The notes: generated by a model not told the origin, from the letters alone. A stretch of DNA of 46,518 nt from Amphibacillus sp. MSJ-3 (GCF_018919165.1 NZ_JAHLQM010000023.1:1-46518), one strand, 5' to 3'. Shown: positions 7,818 to 17,779, counted from the first letter of the stretch. Made by a program: numbers and translations.

Positions 7818-10277
7818 TTAGTCACGTGATGGGTTAAATCGTTTAAGTCTTAAAGCATTAGCTAGCACTGATACAGAACTCAAACTCATCGCTGCTCCCG
7901 CTATCATTGGGCTTAATAAAGGGCCACCGAAGATATGAAATACCCCCATCGCAAACGGAATACCTAAAACATTATAAGCAAATGCCCAAAATAAGTTTTC
8001 CTTAATATTACGGATCGTCGCCCTACTTAACTGGATTGCACTTGAAACATCTAATAAATCACTTCTCATCAGAACAATATCTGCTGATTCAATTGCAACA
8101 TCTGTCCCTGAACCAATTGCAATTCCAATATCCGCTTGGGCAAGAGCAGGCGCATCATTGATCCCATCGCCAACCATAGCAACTTTTCGGCCTTCATCTT
8201 GAATTTTCTTCACTTCATTTGCTTTATCTTCAGGCAAGACTTCACTCATCACACGATCAATCCCAACCTGTTTAGCAATGGCCTCCGCAGTTCGGCTATT
8301 ATCACCTGTAATCATACCAACCTCAATTCCCATTTTGTGCAATCGTTCAATTGCCTTTGCACTGTTCTCTTTTACTGTATCCGCAACTGCAATGATTCCC
8401 GCCATTCCTTCATCAATCGCAATATACATTGGTGTTTTACCTTCATTGGCGAGACGATCTGATTCTGCTGCTAAATCCCCTAGTGATATTTTGCGATCAT
8501 CCATTAACTTTCGATTTCCAGCTAGTAACTTTTTATCATTAACGCTGACTTCGATACCATGCCCTGGAATTGCCTCAAAACTTTGAATATCAATTAAATC
8601 TAACCCTTTTGCTTCAGCTTCTCTTACTATTGCTTCACCTAATGGGTGCTCGGAGCCTTTTTCAGCAGAAGCCGCTAAGCGTAACAATTCCTGATCGGTT
8701 GTGGTTTCATTTGTGATGATATCTGTCACAACAGGTTTACCTTCTGTAATTGTTCCTGTCTTATCAAATACGATCATCTCTACTTTATGGGTCGTTTCAA
8801 GTGCTTCTCCACCTTTAATTAACACACCATGTTCAGCACCCTTACCTGTACCAACCATAATCGCTGTAGGTGTCGCTAGGCCAAGCGCACAAGGACAAGC
8901 AATGACGAGAACTGAAATCATTATTGTTAAAGCAAAGATACCTGTTTGCCCCGAGAAATACCATGCCAAACCTGAGACTAATGCTAATCCAATAACAATC
9001 GGAACAAAATAACCAGAAATAACATCGGCCATTTTAGCAATAGGTGCTTTGGAACCTTGAGCATCTTCAACTAATTGAATGATTTGTGCTAGGGCTGTAT
9101 CCTTACCAACTTTTGTCGCTTGATATCGAACAGTCCCATTTTTATTAAAGCTCCCACCAACTAAAGAATCACCAATATTCTTTTCAACTGGAATACTTTC
9201 ACCTGTCAACATGGATTCATCAACAGATGTTCTTCCTTCTGTAATGACCCCATCAACTGGAATCTTTTCGCCTGGTTTCACAATCATTTGATCACCAACA
9301 ACAACCTCGTCAATCGCCAACTTCAATTCTTGACCATCGCGAATAACAGTTGCCGTTTTTGGAGCTAAATCCATTAACTTCTCTATTGCCTCAGAGGTTT
9401 TCCCTTTTGAACGTGTTTCTAAATATTTACCTAAGGTAATTAATGTTAAAATTACCGCTGCCGATTCATAATATAACTCATGTGAATAACTTGGGTCACC
9501 AGCCCAAACGTGGAAAGTAGCGACAAGACTGTATAAAACAGCAGCACTTGTACCCAATGCAATCAATGAATCCATATTTGGATGCCCCTTAAATAGAGCT
9601 TTATAACCACCTGTATAGTAGCTCCAACCCAAGGCAATAACAGGTGCAGTTAAAATCAATTGTAGTGTTGCAAAATAAATGGCATTTGCATCTGGGTCAA
9701 TAATTAAAGGAAGAGGAAGACCTACCATTGGCCCCATCGAGATATAAAGTAATGGGATGGCAAAAACAGCTGACAACCAAAAACGGCGCCAAATTGAATC
9801 CATTTGTTCTGTTTTTTTATTTTTCACTTCATCATATGAATTCAATGAACCTTCAATATCTTCCTTTGCCTGGTAACCAGCATCCGCTATTGCACTTGTT
9901 ACATCCGTCATTGAAACCTTAGTCGGATCATATTCTATCATCAATTTCTCTGTTGCTAGGTTAACTTGGGATTTCAACACACCATCAAGTTTAGCTGATG
10001 TTTTTTCAACGGTTTGAGCACAAGAAGCACATGTCATTCCCGATATCGAGAGAGTTTTCTTTTCCGTCTTTGGTACAGCTTTATAACCCGCATCACTGAC
10101 AGCATTTTGGATATCTTGAACCGAAAGCACCGATTCATCATAATTAATATTCAATTTTTCTGTTGCTAAATTGACTTGAGCGGATTCTACACCCGATAAC
10201 TTGTTTGTTGCCTTTTCGACGGTTTGAGCACAAGAGGCACATGTCATTCCTTCAATATCAAATGTTTTTTTCTGCAT
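7818..10277 (-). CDS. copA: Copper-translocating P1B-type ATPase
   Basis: An 819-residue membrane ATPase that exports Cu(I) from the cytoplasm. Two N-terminal heavy-metal-binding domains each carry GMTCASC (near residues 10 and 78). They are followed by eight predicted membrane segments with the CPC metal site in [15 protein letters not shown], the phosphorylation motif DKTGT, the SEHPLG nucleotide-binding motif and the hinge GDGINDAP. Length and motifs are those of full-length Gram-positive CopA. It lies 19 bp after copZ and is the last gene of copY-copZ-copA. Expression should be derepressed by copper through CopY. Confidence 0.97.
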   Translation of the reverse strand: MQKKTFDIEGMTCASCAQTVEKATNKLSGVESAQVNLATEKLNINYDESVLSVQDIQNAVSDAGYKAVPKTEKKTLSISGMTCASCAQTVEKTSAKLDGVLKSQVNLATEKLMIEYDPTKVSMTDVTSAIADAGYQAKEDIEGSLNSYDEVKNKKTEQMDSIWRRFWLSAVFAIPLLYISMGPMVGLPLPLIIDPDANAIYFATLQLILTAPVIALGWSYYTGGYKALFKGHPNMDSLIALGTSAAVLYSLVATFHVWAGDPSYSHELYYESAAVILTLITLGKYLETRSKGKTSEAIEKLMDLAPKTATVIRDGQELKLAIDEVVVGDQMIVKPGEKIPVDGVITEGRTSVDESMLTGESIPVEKNIGDSLVGGSFNKNGTVRYQATKVGKDTALAQIIQLVEDAQGSKAPIAKMADVISGYFVPIVIGLALVSGLAWYFSGQTGIFALTIMISVLVIACPCALGLATPTAIMVGTGKGAEHGVLIKGGEALETTHKVEMIVFDKTGTITEGKPVVTDIITNETTTDQELLRLAASAEKGSEHPLGEAIVREAEAKGLDLIDIQSFEAIPGHGIEVSVNDKKLLAGNRKLMDDRKISLGDLAAESDRLANEGKTPMYIAIDEGMAGIIAVADTVKENSAKAIERLHKMGIEVGMITGDNSRTAEAIAKQVGIDRVMSEVLPEDKANEVKKIQDEGRKVAMVGDGINDAPALAQADIGIAIGSGTDVAIESADIVLMRSDLLDVSSAIQLSRATIRNIKENLFWAFAYNVLGIPFAMGVFHIFGGPLLSPMIAGAAMSLSSVSVLANALRLKRFNPSRD

Positions 10278-10296
10278 GACTATTACGCCCTTTCTT

Positions 10297-10512
10297 TTAT
10301 TGAATCAACTCAGCTTGATAGCCGGCTTCATTAACAGCTTCTATTAGCCGATCAACTTGTTGAATATTCTCGTCATACTTAACTTGAGCGACTCCTTTAT
10401 TTAAATTAACCTTTGCTTTTGCGACTCCTTCAACTTCCGTTAAGGCTGTTTCCACTCGATTAGCACAATGATTACAATTCATTCCTGACACATTCAATTT
10501 AACTTTTTCCAT
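10297..10512 (-). CDS. copZ: Copper chaperone
   Basis: A 71-residue single heavy-metal-associated domain with the metal site GMNCNHC at residues 10-16. It should carry Cu(I) in the cytoplasm to CopA and to the CopY repressor. It lies between copY (16 bp upstream) and copA. The ribosome site GAGGAGAA precedes the ATG. Confidence 0.95.
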   Translation of the reverse strand: MEKVKLNVSGMNCNHCANRVETALTEVEGVAKAKVNLNKGVAQVKYDENIQQVDRLIEAVNEAGYQAELIQ

Positions 10513-10528
10513 TTATATTCTCCTCACT

Positions 10529-10969
10529 TTAATTTGTTATCTGACAATGACATTGACCAGGGATACAATTACACGGGACCTGTTCAACAGCTCCATTACG
10601 TTTATTTTTAAGAATTGTTTCTAAATTCTCGATATCATCAAAACTCAACATCATCTGGTTTAACAGGTAAGCGATCATCTCACCTTTTTTTCGATTACAA
10701 ACATTAGCAAACAGTTCGTTAAGCATACTTTTAATAAAATCGGCTTCATTTACATCGGTTGAATAAAGATATTTATTCCCTATTTTCTCCGTATTTAGGA
10801 TTTGCTTTTTTACTAATCTACTTATAAAGGTTTTCGTTGTCGCAGGTTTCCAAGCTTTTTTCTGTTGTAAAACCTCAATGATTTCTTTACTTGTCACATG
10901 CTCTTTCGCCCAAACAACCCGCATAACCTCCCATTCAGATTCCGTAATTTTCATATCGTCCTCAATCAT
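10529..10969 (-). CDS. copY: Copper-responsive repressor, BlaI/CopY family
   Basis: A 146-residue repressor with an N-terminal winged helix (ITESEWEVMRVVW to KTFISRLVKKQIL). Its C-terminal metal site CNCIPGQCHC is the CxCx4CxC pattern diagnostic of CopY. In this family zinc-bound protein binds the cop box and copper displaces zinc, releasing DNA. It is first in the copper operon, with two cop-box palindromes overlapping its promoter. The ATG at 10969 follows GAGGTG; a second ATG six codons in also has a GAGGA-like site, so the start may be five residues shorter. Confidence 0.95.
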   Translation of the reverse strand: MIEDDMKITESEWEVMRVVWAKEHVTSKEIIEVLQQKKAWKPATTKTFISRLVKKQILNTEKIGNKYLYSTDVNEADFIKSMLNELFANVCNRKKGEMIAYLLNQMMLSFDDIENLETILKNKRNGAVEQVPCNCIPGQCHCQITN

Positions 10970-10985
10970 TTTTTCACCTCTCTTC

Positions 10986-11043
10986 GATTACATTTGTAAT
11001 CTTAGGTTAATTACAGTTTACAACCGTAAACGATATCTGTCAA
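10986..11043 (-). promoter_or_regulatory. copYZA promoter with two cop-box palindromes
   Basis: On the - strand a -35 TTGACA (11038-11043), a 17-bp spacer and -10 TAAACT (11015-11020) form a promoter. The palindrome GTTTACAACCGTAAAC (11016-11031) covers the spacer and -10. A second site, GATTACATTTGTAATC (10986-11001), contains an exact TACANNTGTA cop box just downstream. The first palindrome has one mismatch to the cop-box core. Confidence 0.85.
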
Positions 11044-11140
11044 GATAAAACTGTTATTTTTTTGAGATTTCCATTTATTTTTTTGTCAGAGCAGACTTTT
11101 GCCAACGATTAACTGAATATAAGCTCGTTATTCCAACGAT

Positions 11141-11262
11141 ACAAGGGGGTGACCTAAAGGCCCTTGAACCAATCGGGCCATCAGTTGACCTTCCACTTAC
11201 AATGCTTACTTTCCTTCGAATGCTTTAAGTGGGGGCTTACTGACAGTTGCACTGCGATAAAG
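11141..11262 (-). repeat. Modular intergenic repeat, copy C (5' half only)
   Basis: In - orientation it begins TTATCGCAGTGCAACTGTCA and continues through the CCCACTT...CTTCGAA...GTAAGTGG hairpin into the CCCGATTGGTTCAAGGGCCT block. The GACGAGTAACCG units and the 3' end are absent. It lies between the copper promoter and the next gene's promoter. Confidence 0.75.
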
Positions 11263-11361
11263 GTTAGAGCTACTTGGTAAGATTAACCCACAAAACAAGA
11301 TTTTCACTTCAGTTGACTCAATCAATTATATATTTTTTTATATAAAATTATATATAAATGA

Positions 11362-11390
11362 TTGACGATATTATATATAAGGAATATAAT
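11362..11390 (+). promoter_or_regulatory. Promoter of the HTH/ApbE operon
   Basis: TTGACG, a 17-bp spacer and a perfect TATAAT, inside very AT-rich sequence with several ATATA inverted repeats. The start codon of the regulator gene lies 54 bp after the -10. Confidence 0.75.
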
Positions 11391-11443
11391 TAAAGTTGTA
11401 ATAAATATGTGAAATTAAACACAAAGTCGAAAGGAGTGATGTG

Positions 11444-12307
11444 GTGAATATTGAACGTTTTATCAATACGAGAAAAGCAAATGGACTCTCGCAAAACGAA
11501 TTAGCAGAAGGAATTTGTACACAAACTACTTTGAGTCGTTTTGAAAATAATGGCCAAGTTCCAAATTTGAAAATACTTATCAAACTCTGCAATCGGCTAA
11601 ATCTACCCTTAGGCGAGCTATTTCCAAAGGTTGGTGTTAGGCACACTGAAGTGATTGAGAAAATGAATAAAGCAGAATTCTTCTTAATTACCAGTGAGTT
11701 TGAACAAGCTAAAAACCTATTAGATACAATAGCCATTAATGAAATAGAAGATTTAAACCTAATTTTGCGCTACCATTACCTAAATGGATTTGTGATGATT
11801 TTTCAAAATAAAGCTGTTATCGACATCCTTTTTATATTCGACCAAATTTTGTTAGAAGATGCTAGTGAAGATTTAGAAATCTTCCGTTTACTTGCCTACA
11901 CTGGAATCGGGATGGTGTATTCAAGAGAAAGGAACCGTGATAAAGCTGAGTTTTACTTTAATAAAGTCCAAGAAAAAATTTATACCTACCCGACGCAAGA
12001 AATTGAAGATACTTGGCGGGTTTTAAATATTGTTTTTCAATGTGGGGTTTTTTATGCAGAGATTGGGGAGTTAGACATTAGCAATGCCTTGTTGGATTAT
12101 GCTGTTTCTATTTGTTCAGATAATCACGTAACCTACTACCTTGCTAGAGCAGCTCTGCAACGGGCGAAAAATGCTATTGTTCAAAATGATTCTAAAGAAG
12201 CAATCTTAGAAAGAATTTATGATGCAAGAGCATATTCCAAAATTAACCGCAATACTGTTGCCTTGAAGGAATTAGCAGACATGGAAAGGGATATTTTAAG
12301 TCGTTAA
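11444..12307 (+). CDS. XRE-type HTH regulator with TPR-like C-domain
   Basis: A 287-residue protein. Residues about 4-55 form an HTH_3 domain (GLSQNELAEGICTQTTLSRFE). The remaining 230 residues are alpha-helical TPR-like repeats, the architecture of Rgg/PlcR-type regulators that often sense small peptides. No adjacent pheromone gene is visible. It starts the operon with apbE and two flavoproteins (5-bp gap to apbE), so it probably controls them. I chose GTG 11444 because AAGGAGTG is 5 bases upstream; a GTG one codon earlier is closer. The inducer is unknown. Confidence 0.88.
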   Translation: MNIERFINTRKANGLSQNELAEGICTQTTLSRFENNGQVPNLKILIKLCNRLNLPLGELFPKVGVRHTEVIEKMNKAEFFLITSEFEQAKNLLDTIAINEIEDLNLILRYHYLNGFVMIFQNKAVIDILFIFDQILLEDASEDLEIFRLLAYTGIGMVYSRERNRDKAEFYFNKVQEKIYTYPTQEIEDTWRVLNIVFQCGVFYAEIGELDISNALLDYAVSICSDNHVTYYLARAALQRAKNAIVQNDSKEAILERIYDARAYSKINRNTVALKELADMERDILSR

Positions 12308-12312
12308 AGGAG

Positions 12313-13245
12313 TTGAGTCTGATAGAACAAATAAAGAGAAGGATACATCTAATGGGAACTGTAATTGACCTACTGATTGAACACGATAATCCCGATCCAA
12401 TTTTGGTAGAAGTCATTAATCGCCTGGAAGTTTATGAACGTCGATTCAGTGCAAATAACTCAGATTCCGAACTAATGGCCATTAATCACCAGGCAGGTAT
12501 TCGTTCTGTCATCGTCCATCCTAACCTATACGACTTAATAAAAATCGGTAAACAACATAGTTGTGCATTAGATAGTCATTTAAATATCGCCATTGGCCCT
12601 TTGGTACAAAGCTGGCGCATTGGTTTTAGCGATGCTAAGGTTCCTTCAGCTGAGGAGATTGAAAAACGGTTACGACTGACTAATCCTCAAAATATTATTT
12701 TGAATGATGCAGAACAATCCGTTTTTTTAACAGAAAGGAATATGCTGATTGACCTAGGTTCCCTAGCAAAGGGTTATATAGCTGACTTAATCATTGATTA
12801 TTTAAAAACGGTTGGTGTAACAACTGCACTTATTAATTTGGGTGGCAATATTGTTGGTCTAGGTCCTGTAGGGCATGGCGAGAAGAGACAGTGGCAAATT
12901 GGTATTCAAAATCCGGTCTTAGCTCGCAATGAATATATCACAACTTTAGGTATTTCCAATCAATCAGTTGTAACATCGGGTGTCTATGAAAGAAGCCTTG
13001 AAGTAGCCGGACAAACTTATCACCATATTTTAGATCCTAAAACGGGTTACCCAACTGATACAGATGTTGCAAGTTTGACAATTCGATCGGATCGGTCAAT
13101 CGATGGTGAGATTTGGACAACGCGTTTATACGGAAAGTCATCCCAAGATATACTAAGTACTCTAAACCAATTAGAGAATATAGAAGGTATCATTATCACC
13201 AAAAAAGGAGAAATCTTATTTTCAAATGGTATCAATCAAAAATAA
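12313..13245 (+). CDS. apbE: FAD:protein FMN transferase
   Basis: A 310-residue ApbE-family flavin transferase, which links FMN covalently to Ser/Thr of target proteins using FAD. Family blocks are visible: MGTVIDL near the N-terminus, the YERRFSANNSDSELMAIN region, NIAIGPLVQSWRIGF, the IDLGSLAKGYIAD motif, INLGGNIVGLG, and HHILDPKTGYP. There is no signal peptide or lipobox, so this is a cytoplasmic form, matching the cytoplasmic putative targets downstream. The start is uncertain: TTG 12313 directly touches AAAGGAG, while CTG 12319 has better spacing. It sits between the regulator and two flavoproteins. Confidence 0.93.
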   Translation: MSLIEQIKRRIHLMGTVIDLLIEHDNPDPILVEVINRLEVYERRFSANNSDSELMAINHQAGIRSVIVHPNLYDLIKIGKQHSCALDSHLNIAIGPLVQSWRIGFSDAKVPSAEEIEKRLRLTNPQNIILNDAEQSVFLTERNMLIDLGSLAKGYIADLIIDYLKTVGVTTALINLGGNIVGLGPVGHGEKRQWQIGIQNPVLARNEYITTLGISNQSVVTSGVYERSLEVAGQTYHHILDPKTGYPTDTDVASLTIRSDRSIDGEIWTTRLYGKSSQDILSTLNQLENIEGIIITKKGEILFSNGINQK

Positions 13246-13269
13246 ATGTTTCGGAAGGAAGTAAAAGAT

Positions 13270-13878
13270 ATGCAAAAATTTATTGGTCTCGTAGGAACAA
13301 ACTCAGATAATTCTACCAATCGTCAATTATTGATGTTTATCCAAAGCCATTTTTCAGATAAAGTTGATATTGAATTAGTTGAAATAAAAGGAATACCCGT
13401 TTTCAACAAACCTGAAAACAAGGAATTGCCCCAACAAGTAAAAGAGATAGCAGCTAAAATAGATGAAGCTGCTGGAGTAATTATTAGTACACCGGAGTAT
13501 GACCATGCGGTTCCGGCATCTTTGATTAATGCATTGAACTGGTTATCATACGGTATTTTCCCCTTTGTTGATAAGCCAGTTATGATTACAGGTGCTTCAT
13601 ACGGTGTATTAGGATCATCCAGAGCGCAAATGCACTTACGGCAAATTCTAGATTCTCCAGAATTAAAAGCACGCATCATGCCAAGTTCTGAATTTTTATT
13701 AAGTCACTCATTAGAAGCCTTTGATGAATCGGGTCAATTGAAGGATAAAGAACAGATTGAAAAACTAGAAAGTTTATTTGAAGATTTCTTAACTTTCGTG
13801 GAATTAACGAACCATTTAAATCAAGCACATGAAATTAATAAAAGAGAAGCAGAAAACTTTTCATGGGAAGAAATTTAA
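13270..13878 (+). CDS. NAD(P)H-dependent FMN reductase-like flavoprotein
   Basis: A 202-residue flavodoxin-fold protein of the NADPH-dependent FMN reductase family. It has an N-terminal phosphate-binding region (VGTNSDNSTNRQLL), the STPEYDHAVPASLINALNWLS block that packs on the flavin, and ITGASYGVLGSSRAQ. It is a paralogue of the N-terminal half of the next protein (18 bp downstream). I chose ATG 13270 because GGAAGGAAG lies 8 bases upstream; an earlier in-frame ATG at 13246 has no ribosome site. Role inferred: supplying electrons from NAD(P)H to the flavinylated partner. Confidence 0.9.
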   Translation: MQKFIGLVGTNSDNSTNRQLLMFIQSHFSDKVDIELVEIKGIPVFNKPENKELPQQVKEIAAKIDEAAGVIISTPEYDHAVPASLINALNWLSYGIFPFVDKPVMITGASYGVLGSSRAQMHLRQILDSPELKARIMPSSEFLLSHSLEAFDESGQLKDKEQIEKLESLFEDFLTFVELTNHLNQAHEINKREAENFSWEEI

Positions 13879-13896
13879 TAAGAGGAGAATATCATT

Positions 13897-15090
13897 ATGA
13901 AATTAGTTGGAATCGTTGGATCAAGTGCAGAGGTATCATATAACCGTACACTATTAAAGTATATAAAAAAACAATTTAAATCTATGTTTGATTTAGAAAT
14001 ATTGGAAATCAAGGAAGTCCCAATGTTTAATCAAAGTGACGACCAAACAAACAGTGAGGTCATCCAAAACATTCACAGAAAAATTTTGGAATCAGATGGT
14101 GTGATTATCGCAACACCAGAACACAACCATACTATTCCTGCTGGTCTAAAAAGCTTACTTGAATGGTTGTCTTTCAAAATTCATTCACTTGAAGATAAAC
14201 CTGTTATGATTGTTGGTGCATCATACTATGACCAAGGTTCTTCCCGCGCCCAACTACACCTACGACAAATTCTAGATGCGCCAGGTGTAAATGCAATGGT
14301 CATGCCAGGGAACGAATTTCTATTAGGTAAAGTAAAAGAAGCCTTTGATGAAAATGAAGATTTAAAAGATCAAAGAACCATTGACTTCTTAGAAAGTACA
14401 CTAGAAAAGTTTATTAAATTTGTTAAGCTTGTTTCTGTAATAGAAGAACCAAAAGAAACAGTTGCAAAACCAGAGGATCTATACGCAACTGGAAAAGTAG
14501 ATACAACGATTGAAGGCGTTGATATGGCTGCAGATGATTGGGTAGAACAAGCTGCAAAAGCAGTGAATGCAGTAGAAGGAAATACTTATGTTAAATTGGA
14601 TCGTGGAATCTTAACGGTTGACCAATTGAACTATTTCCTAGCTTCAATGCCAATGGAATTAACTTATGCTGATCACAACAACCAATTCTTATACTATAAT
14701 TATACAAAAGAAGCAGATGAAATGTTAGCATCACGTACACCTGGCCAGGCAGGTAACCCACTAGCAAATTGTCACCCAGAAAGCAAGTTTAATAGCGTAT
14801 CTTGGGTCATCCAACAATTACGTTCTGGGGCGACTGATGCCGTTCGAGTGCATGTTCCAACACATGGTCCCGATAAATATGTCGTTCATAATTATCAAGC
14901 AATGCATGATAAAGAAGGGAACTACAAAGGGATTAACGAGTATATCCTAGACTTTAAGCCAATCATCGACTGGTATTTAAAGCAAACAGGTCAAAAACTG
15001 GTTGGCGACGTGGATGCCGTTTCAGGAGCATCTCAAAATGACAGCCATGGCGGAGTAGATGCTGTATCAAGCGCAAGTGTTAAAGGATAA
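13897..15090 (+). CDS. FMN reductase-PAS fusion with two C-terminal flavinylation motifs
   Basis: A 397-residue three-part protein. Residues 1-185 repeat the FMN-reductase fold of the upstream gene ([34 protein letters not shown]). Residues about 225-360 look like a PAS domain of the type seen in DUF438-like proteins ([46 protein letters not shown]). The tail carries DAVSGAS (373-379) and DAVSSAS (388-394), both fitting the Dxx[S/T]xA[S/T] pattern that ApbE modifies, with Ser379 and Ser394 as candidate FMN acceptors. With apbE in the same operon, covalent FMN attachment is a strong inference. No signal peptide. The electron acceptor is unknown. Confidence 0.88.
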   Translation: MKLVGIVGSSAEVSYNRTLLKYIKKQFKSMFDLEILEIKEVPMFNQSDDQTNSEVIQNIHRKILESDGVIIATPEHNHTIPAGLKSLLEWLSFKIHSLEDKPVMIVGASYYDQGSSRAQLHLRQILDAPGVNAMVMPGNEFLLGKVKEAFDENEDLKDQRTIDFLESTLEKFIKFVKLVSVIEEPKETVAKPEDLYATGKVDTTIEGVDMAADDWVEQAAKAVNAVEGNTYVKLDRGILTVDQLNYFLASMPMELTYADHNNQFLYYNYTKEADEMLASRTPGQAGNPLANCHPESKFNSVSWVIQQLRSGATDAVRVHVPTHGPDKYVVHNYQAMHDKEGNYKGINEYILDFKPIIDWYLKQTGQKLVGDVDAVSGASQNDSHGGVDAVSSASVKG

Positions 15091-15275
15091 TATATGAAAA
15101 AGGAATTCGGTTGCTACTGGATTCCTTTTTCTTATGATCATCATTTAAATAGAATCATCACCTCTTAAATGTTTTTGGGGTAACACTCCGTGATTTACAC
15201 TCTGGGTGGACGCTTTGTTAAATGTATAATTAATTGAATATTTCGATTGAAAGCTGGTTACAATAAAAAACTGGT

Positions 15276-15560
15276 GAAATCTACGGGAAACGTAAAATAG
15301 ATGTAGAAGCAGGGTTCGGCTTCTTGAAGGCCAATTTGTGCTTCTCGTGTTTTTCCGTGCAAGGCAAAGAGAAAGTAAAAAATGAATTGGGATTTGCGTT
15401 GTTGGCGGTGAAGCTGAGGAAGTTTATCGGTAGAAGCAACAATCCAATAATAGAAGAAAGAAAAGATCCAACAAAAAATGGTTTCAAGCAAATTTTAATG
15501 CTTGAAACCATTTTTTTGGTTAGTTATGCCCCAGCCTCTTTTTTTACGTGTCTGATATGA
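15276..15560 (+). pseudogene. IS1182-like transposase, C-terminal remnant
   Basis: The frame from 15276 reads EIYGKRKIDVEAGFGFLKAN followed by GKEKVKNELGFALLAVKLRK, the characteristic C-terminal end of IS1182-type DDE transposases. About 95 codons remain; everything upstream, including the start and most of the catalytic domain, is missing. The last residues run through a terminator hairpin. This is an old insertion-sequence scar next to the flavoprotein operon. Confidence 0.75.
15476..15517 (+). terminator. Terminator hairpin at the end of the transposase remnant
   Basis: The 15-bp arms AAATGGTTTCAAGCA and TGCTTGAAACCATTT are followed by TTTT. It may now also serve the upstream flavoprotein operon. 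Confidence 0.7.
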
Positions 15561-15732
15561 GCATAAACCGCCGAGTGAAAGTGCCATAATAAAAATAGGT
15601 AAGCGATCAATAACCAAGTAGATAATAAAAAATCAACACTCAGATAAACTATTCTTGTAAGGTAGAAATTAAATTGTTGGGTGTTTTATTTAATCAACTT
15701 TTAATCTTGAATGATTCACAGCCTTATCATAA

Positions 15733-15762
15733 AGTGAAACTTCACTCAGTGCGCGGAGCCTA
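15733..15762 (-). repeat. Modular intergenic repeat, 3'-end fragment (copy H)
   Basis: Only CACTGAGTGAAGTTTCACTTTATGA (read on the - strand, split across the fragment) matches the 3' end of the family. No other module follows. The rest of 15561-15788 contains no gene that I can support. Confidence 0.45.
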
Positions 15763-15788
15763 CATGTCCTGATTAACTACACATTTTC

Positions 15789-17150
15789 TTATAAAAGATC
15801 CATTAATGCAGTCGCAATTGAGAAATAAATAACTAAACCCAAAATATCATTAAGTGTTGTAATAAATGGCCCTGATGCAATAGCTGGATCAAACTTTAAT
15901 TTGTTAATGATTAATGGAACGATGAAACCTACAACTGTTGATACGGTTAGTGTGCAAAGAATTGAAATTCCAACAATCACCGCTAATATCCAATTACCAT
16001 AAATAATAGAGATTAGGATGGTGACTGCCACCATACAGATTAAGCCGAGAATAAAACCGGCGCTGAGCTCCCGTTTAATCATGCGCCAAAAACCTTCGCG
16101 CTTAATATTTCCTAAAGCAAGACCGCGAACAGCTACTGTTAATGATTGTGTCCCAACATTACCTGCTGAATCCATAATCATTGGTATAAAAACGGACAGC
16201 AGAACGACAGTCTCTAATGTCTCTTCAAAATACCCAATCACTCCTGCTGTAAGCAATCCTAAAAACATAAGTGCAATAATCCATGGTGCTCGTTTCTTTG
16301 CCGTATCATATCCACTCAACTCTAAATCCGTTGTCCCTTTTGTTGCAGATAAATCTTCAAAATCTTCTGTTGTTTCTTCTTCTAATATATCCATAATATC
16401 ATCGACAGTTACAATTCCAAGCAAACGGTTTTGCCTTGAAACAACGGGGACAGCTAGAAAGTCATATTTTTTAATGGTTTTCCCAACATCCTCTTGATCC
16501 ATATCTTCAGTTACAGAAACAACATTTGTACTCATAATGTTTTCAATCATTTCCTCCGGTGAAGCAACGATCAAATCACGTAATGAAACAACACCAACTA
16601 ACTTTCTTGCTGAGTCAATCACATAAAGATAATAAATAATTTCTGCATTCGGTGCTTCTAACCTAAGCTTTTCAAGGACATTTGCTACTTTTTCTGTTGA
16701 TGAAATCCATATTAATTCTTTAGTCATAATCGATCCCGCTGTTTCTTCAGCATATAAGCGCAGACTTCTCACTTGATCTGCTTTATCGATATCCATTTTG
16801 AGCAAAATAGTTTCTGCTCTCTCTGGATTTATCTCAGCTAGAAAATTAACGACATCATCTGTAAACATATGATTGAACATCATTGACGAGTATTTTTCGT
16901 CAAGTTCTAAGAAAAAAAGCTTTTGCTCCTTAATATCTAACCCCGAGAAAATTTCCGCAAACTCACTTGGGCTCAAGTAGCCATATACCTTAATACGTAT
17001 TTCCTGACTTAATGAAATAAAAATATCTAATTGATCCGATGGGTGTAAGGCTAAAAAAGATTGGCGAAACTTCTTCATATCCTCTTTGTGTAAAGTATCT
17101 AAAATCGTATTTGTATATTGTTCTCTTTTTTGTTTATTTAATCTTTCCAT
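15789..17150 (-). CDS. mgtE: Magnesium transporter MgtE
   Basis: A 453-residue Mg2+ channel/transporter of the cytoplasmic membrane. Order of domains: N-terminal superhelical domain (about 1-130), two CBS domains (about 135-255, MTKELIWISS and IMSTNVVSVTEDM), the connecting plug helix, and five membrane segments (about 285-450) with PIMMDSAGNVGTQSL-like PMIMDSAGNVGTQSL lining the pore. Length is normal. It starts at ATG after CCTGGAGGAATC. An M-box riboswitch lies about 360 bp upstream, so expression should fall when Mg2+ is high. Confidence 0.97.
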   Translation of the reverse strand: MERLNKQKREQYTNTILDTLHKEDMKKFRQSFLALHPSDQLDIFISLSQEIRIKVYGYLSPSEFAEIFSGLDIKEQKLFFLELDEKYSSMMFNHMFTDDVVNFLAEINPERAETILLKMDIDKADQVRSLRLYAEETAGSIMTKELIWISSTEKVANVLEKLRLEAPNAEIIYYLYVIDSARKLVGVVSLRDLIVASPEEMIENIMSTNVVSVTEDMDQEDVGKTIKKYDFLAVPVVSRQNRLLGIVTVDDIMDILEEETTEDFEDLSATKGTTDLELSGYDTAKKRAPWIIALMFLGLLTAGVIGYFEETLETVVLLSVFIPMIMDSAGNVGTQSLTVAVRGLALGNIKREGFWRMIKRELSAGFILGLICMVAVTILISIIYGNWILAVIVGISILCTLTVSTVVGFIVPLIINKLKFDPAIASGPFITTLNDILGLVIYFSIATALMDLL

Positions 17151-17321
17151 CTTGATTCCTCCAGGGAGTTCAGAATGTCATTCAAAAAGAACGATTGGGA
17201 TGAACTCTAATAATTTTTTCTTCATTATCAACAAACAATAATAAGAATCTGAATCTTGCTTACTTTCCATATCCAACCCACATCCTTTCCATTTCGGAGT
17301 CATCATTTACCCCATAAGCAT

Positions 17322-17352
17322 AAAAAACACCTTCTACGAAAGAAGGTGTTTT
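17322..17352 (-). terminator. Second terminator in the mgtE leader
   Basis: A perfect 9-bp stem (ACACCTTCT / AGAAGGTGT) with a small loop is followed by TTTTTT on the - strand. It stands between the M-box and mgtE, so it is either a second control point or a constitutive stop that limits read-through. Confidence 0.75.
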
Positions 17353-17467
17353 GAAATAAGCCTATTTAAAGAGGTATGCTTTAGAAAAAAGACATTCACA
17401 CATCTATTATTGAATGAATTTATTTTCTCTTTATTTGAATCTGAAAACTCTATTGCTTTCTGAAATC

Positions 17468-17672
17468 CAAAAAAAGGCGCCTCAAAAAAGCTGACAAATA
17501 TCCTCCAATCGTAGAGCTTTAGCACTGTGAGGCATAGGATAATGATCCAGCTACATTAAAAACAACCTTATTTCGATTGTTCCTGTTGACCCATTGGCGT
17601 CTTTGGACATTTTTGGGCAGCAGCGTCTCTCCATCACAGGAGCCTTACCTAACGAAGGGTTTAATGACTACC
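17468..17672 (-). ncRNA. M-box (ykoK) magnesium riboswitch
   Basis: The - strand carries the hallmark blocks of the M-box in order: CTTCGTTAGGTAAGGCTCCT, GGAGAGACGCTGCTGCCCAA, AAATGTCCAAAGACGCCAAT, GGGTCAACAGGAAC, AATGTAGCTGGATCATTATC, CTATGCC and GTGCTAAAGCTCTACG. These are the conserved core of the Mg2+-sensing ykoK leader. An expression platform follows, where GCCTCA can pair with TGAGGC and is followed by a T run (about 17472-17545). The aptamer proper covers about 17510-17672. Its target is mgtE, the next gene on this strand. Confidence 0.95.
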
Positions 17673-17676
17673 ACTC

Positions 17677-17705
17677 AGACTACAGTAATCACCTATATAA
17701 GTCAA
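17677..17705 (-). promoter_or_regulatory. Promoter of the M-box/mgtE transcript
   Basis: On the - strand TTGACT (17700-17705), a 17-bp spacer and TAGTCT (17677-17682) precede the aptamer by a few bases. The -10 is weak, but the position is right for a leader that starts just before the M-box. Confidence 0.55.
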
Positions 17706-17779
17706 GAAATCGCCTTTATCTGCTTTAATCACCGAAATTTTTACTTTCAAAGTTGATAATCTTATTTAAATCGTTTTTC

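Noticed and set aside
17178-17306. 42-codon frame in the mgtE leader as a MgtL-like leader peptide
   Set aside because: Poor ribosome site and no proline/acid-rich stalling pattern. Kept only as a remark in the M-box finding.
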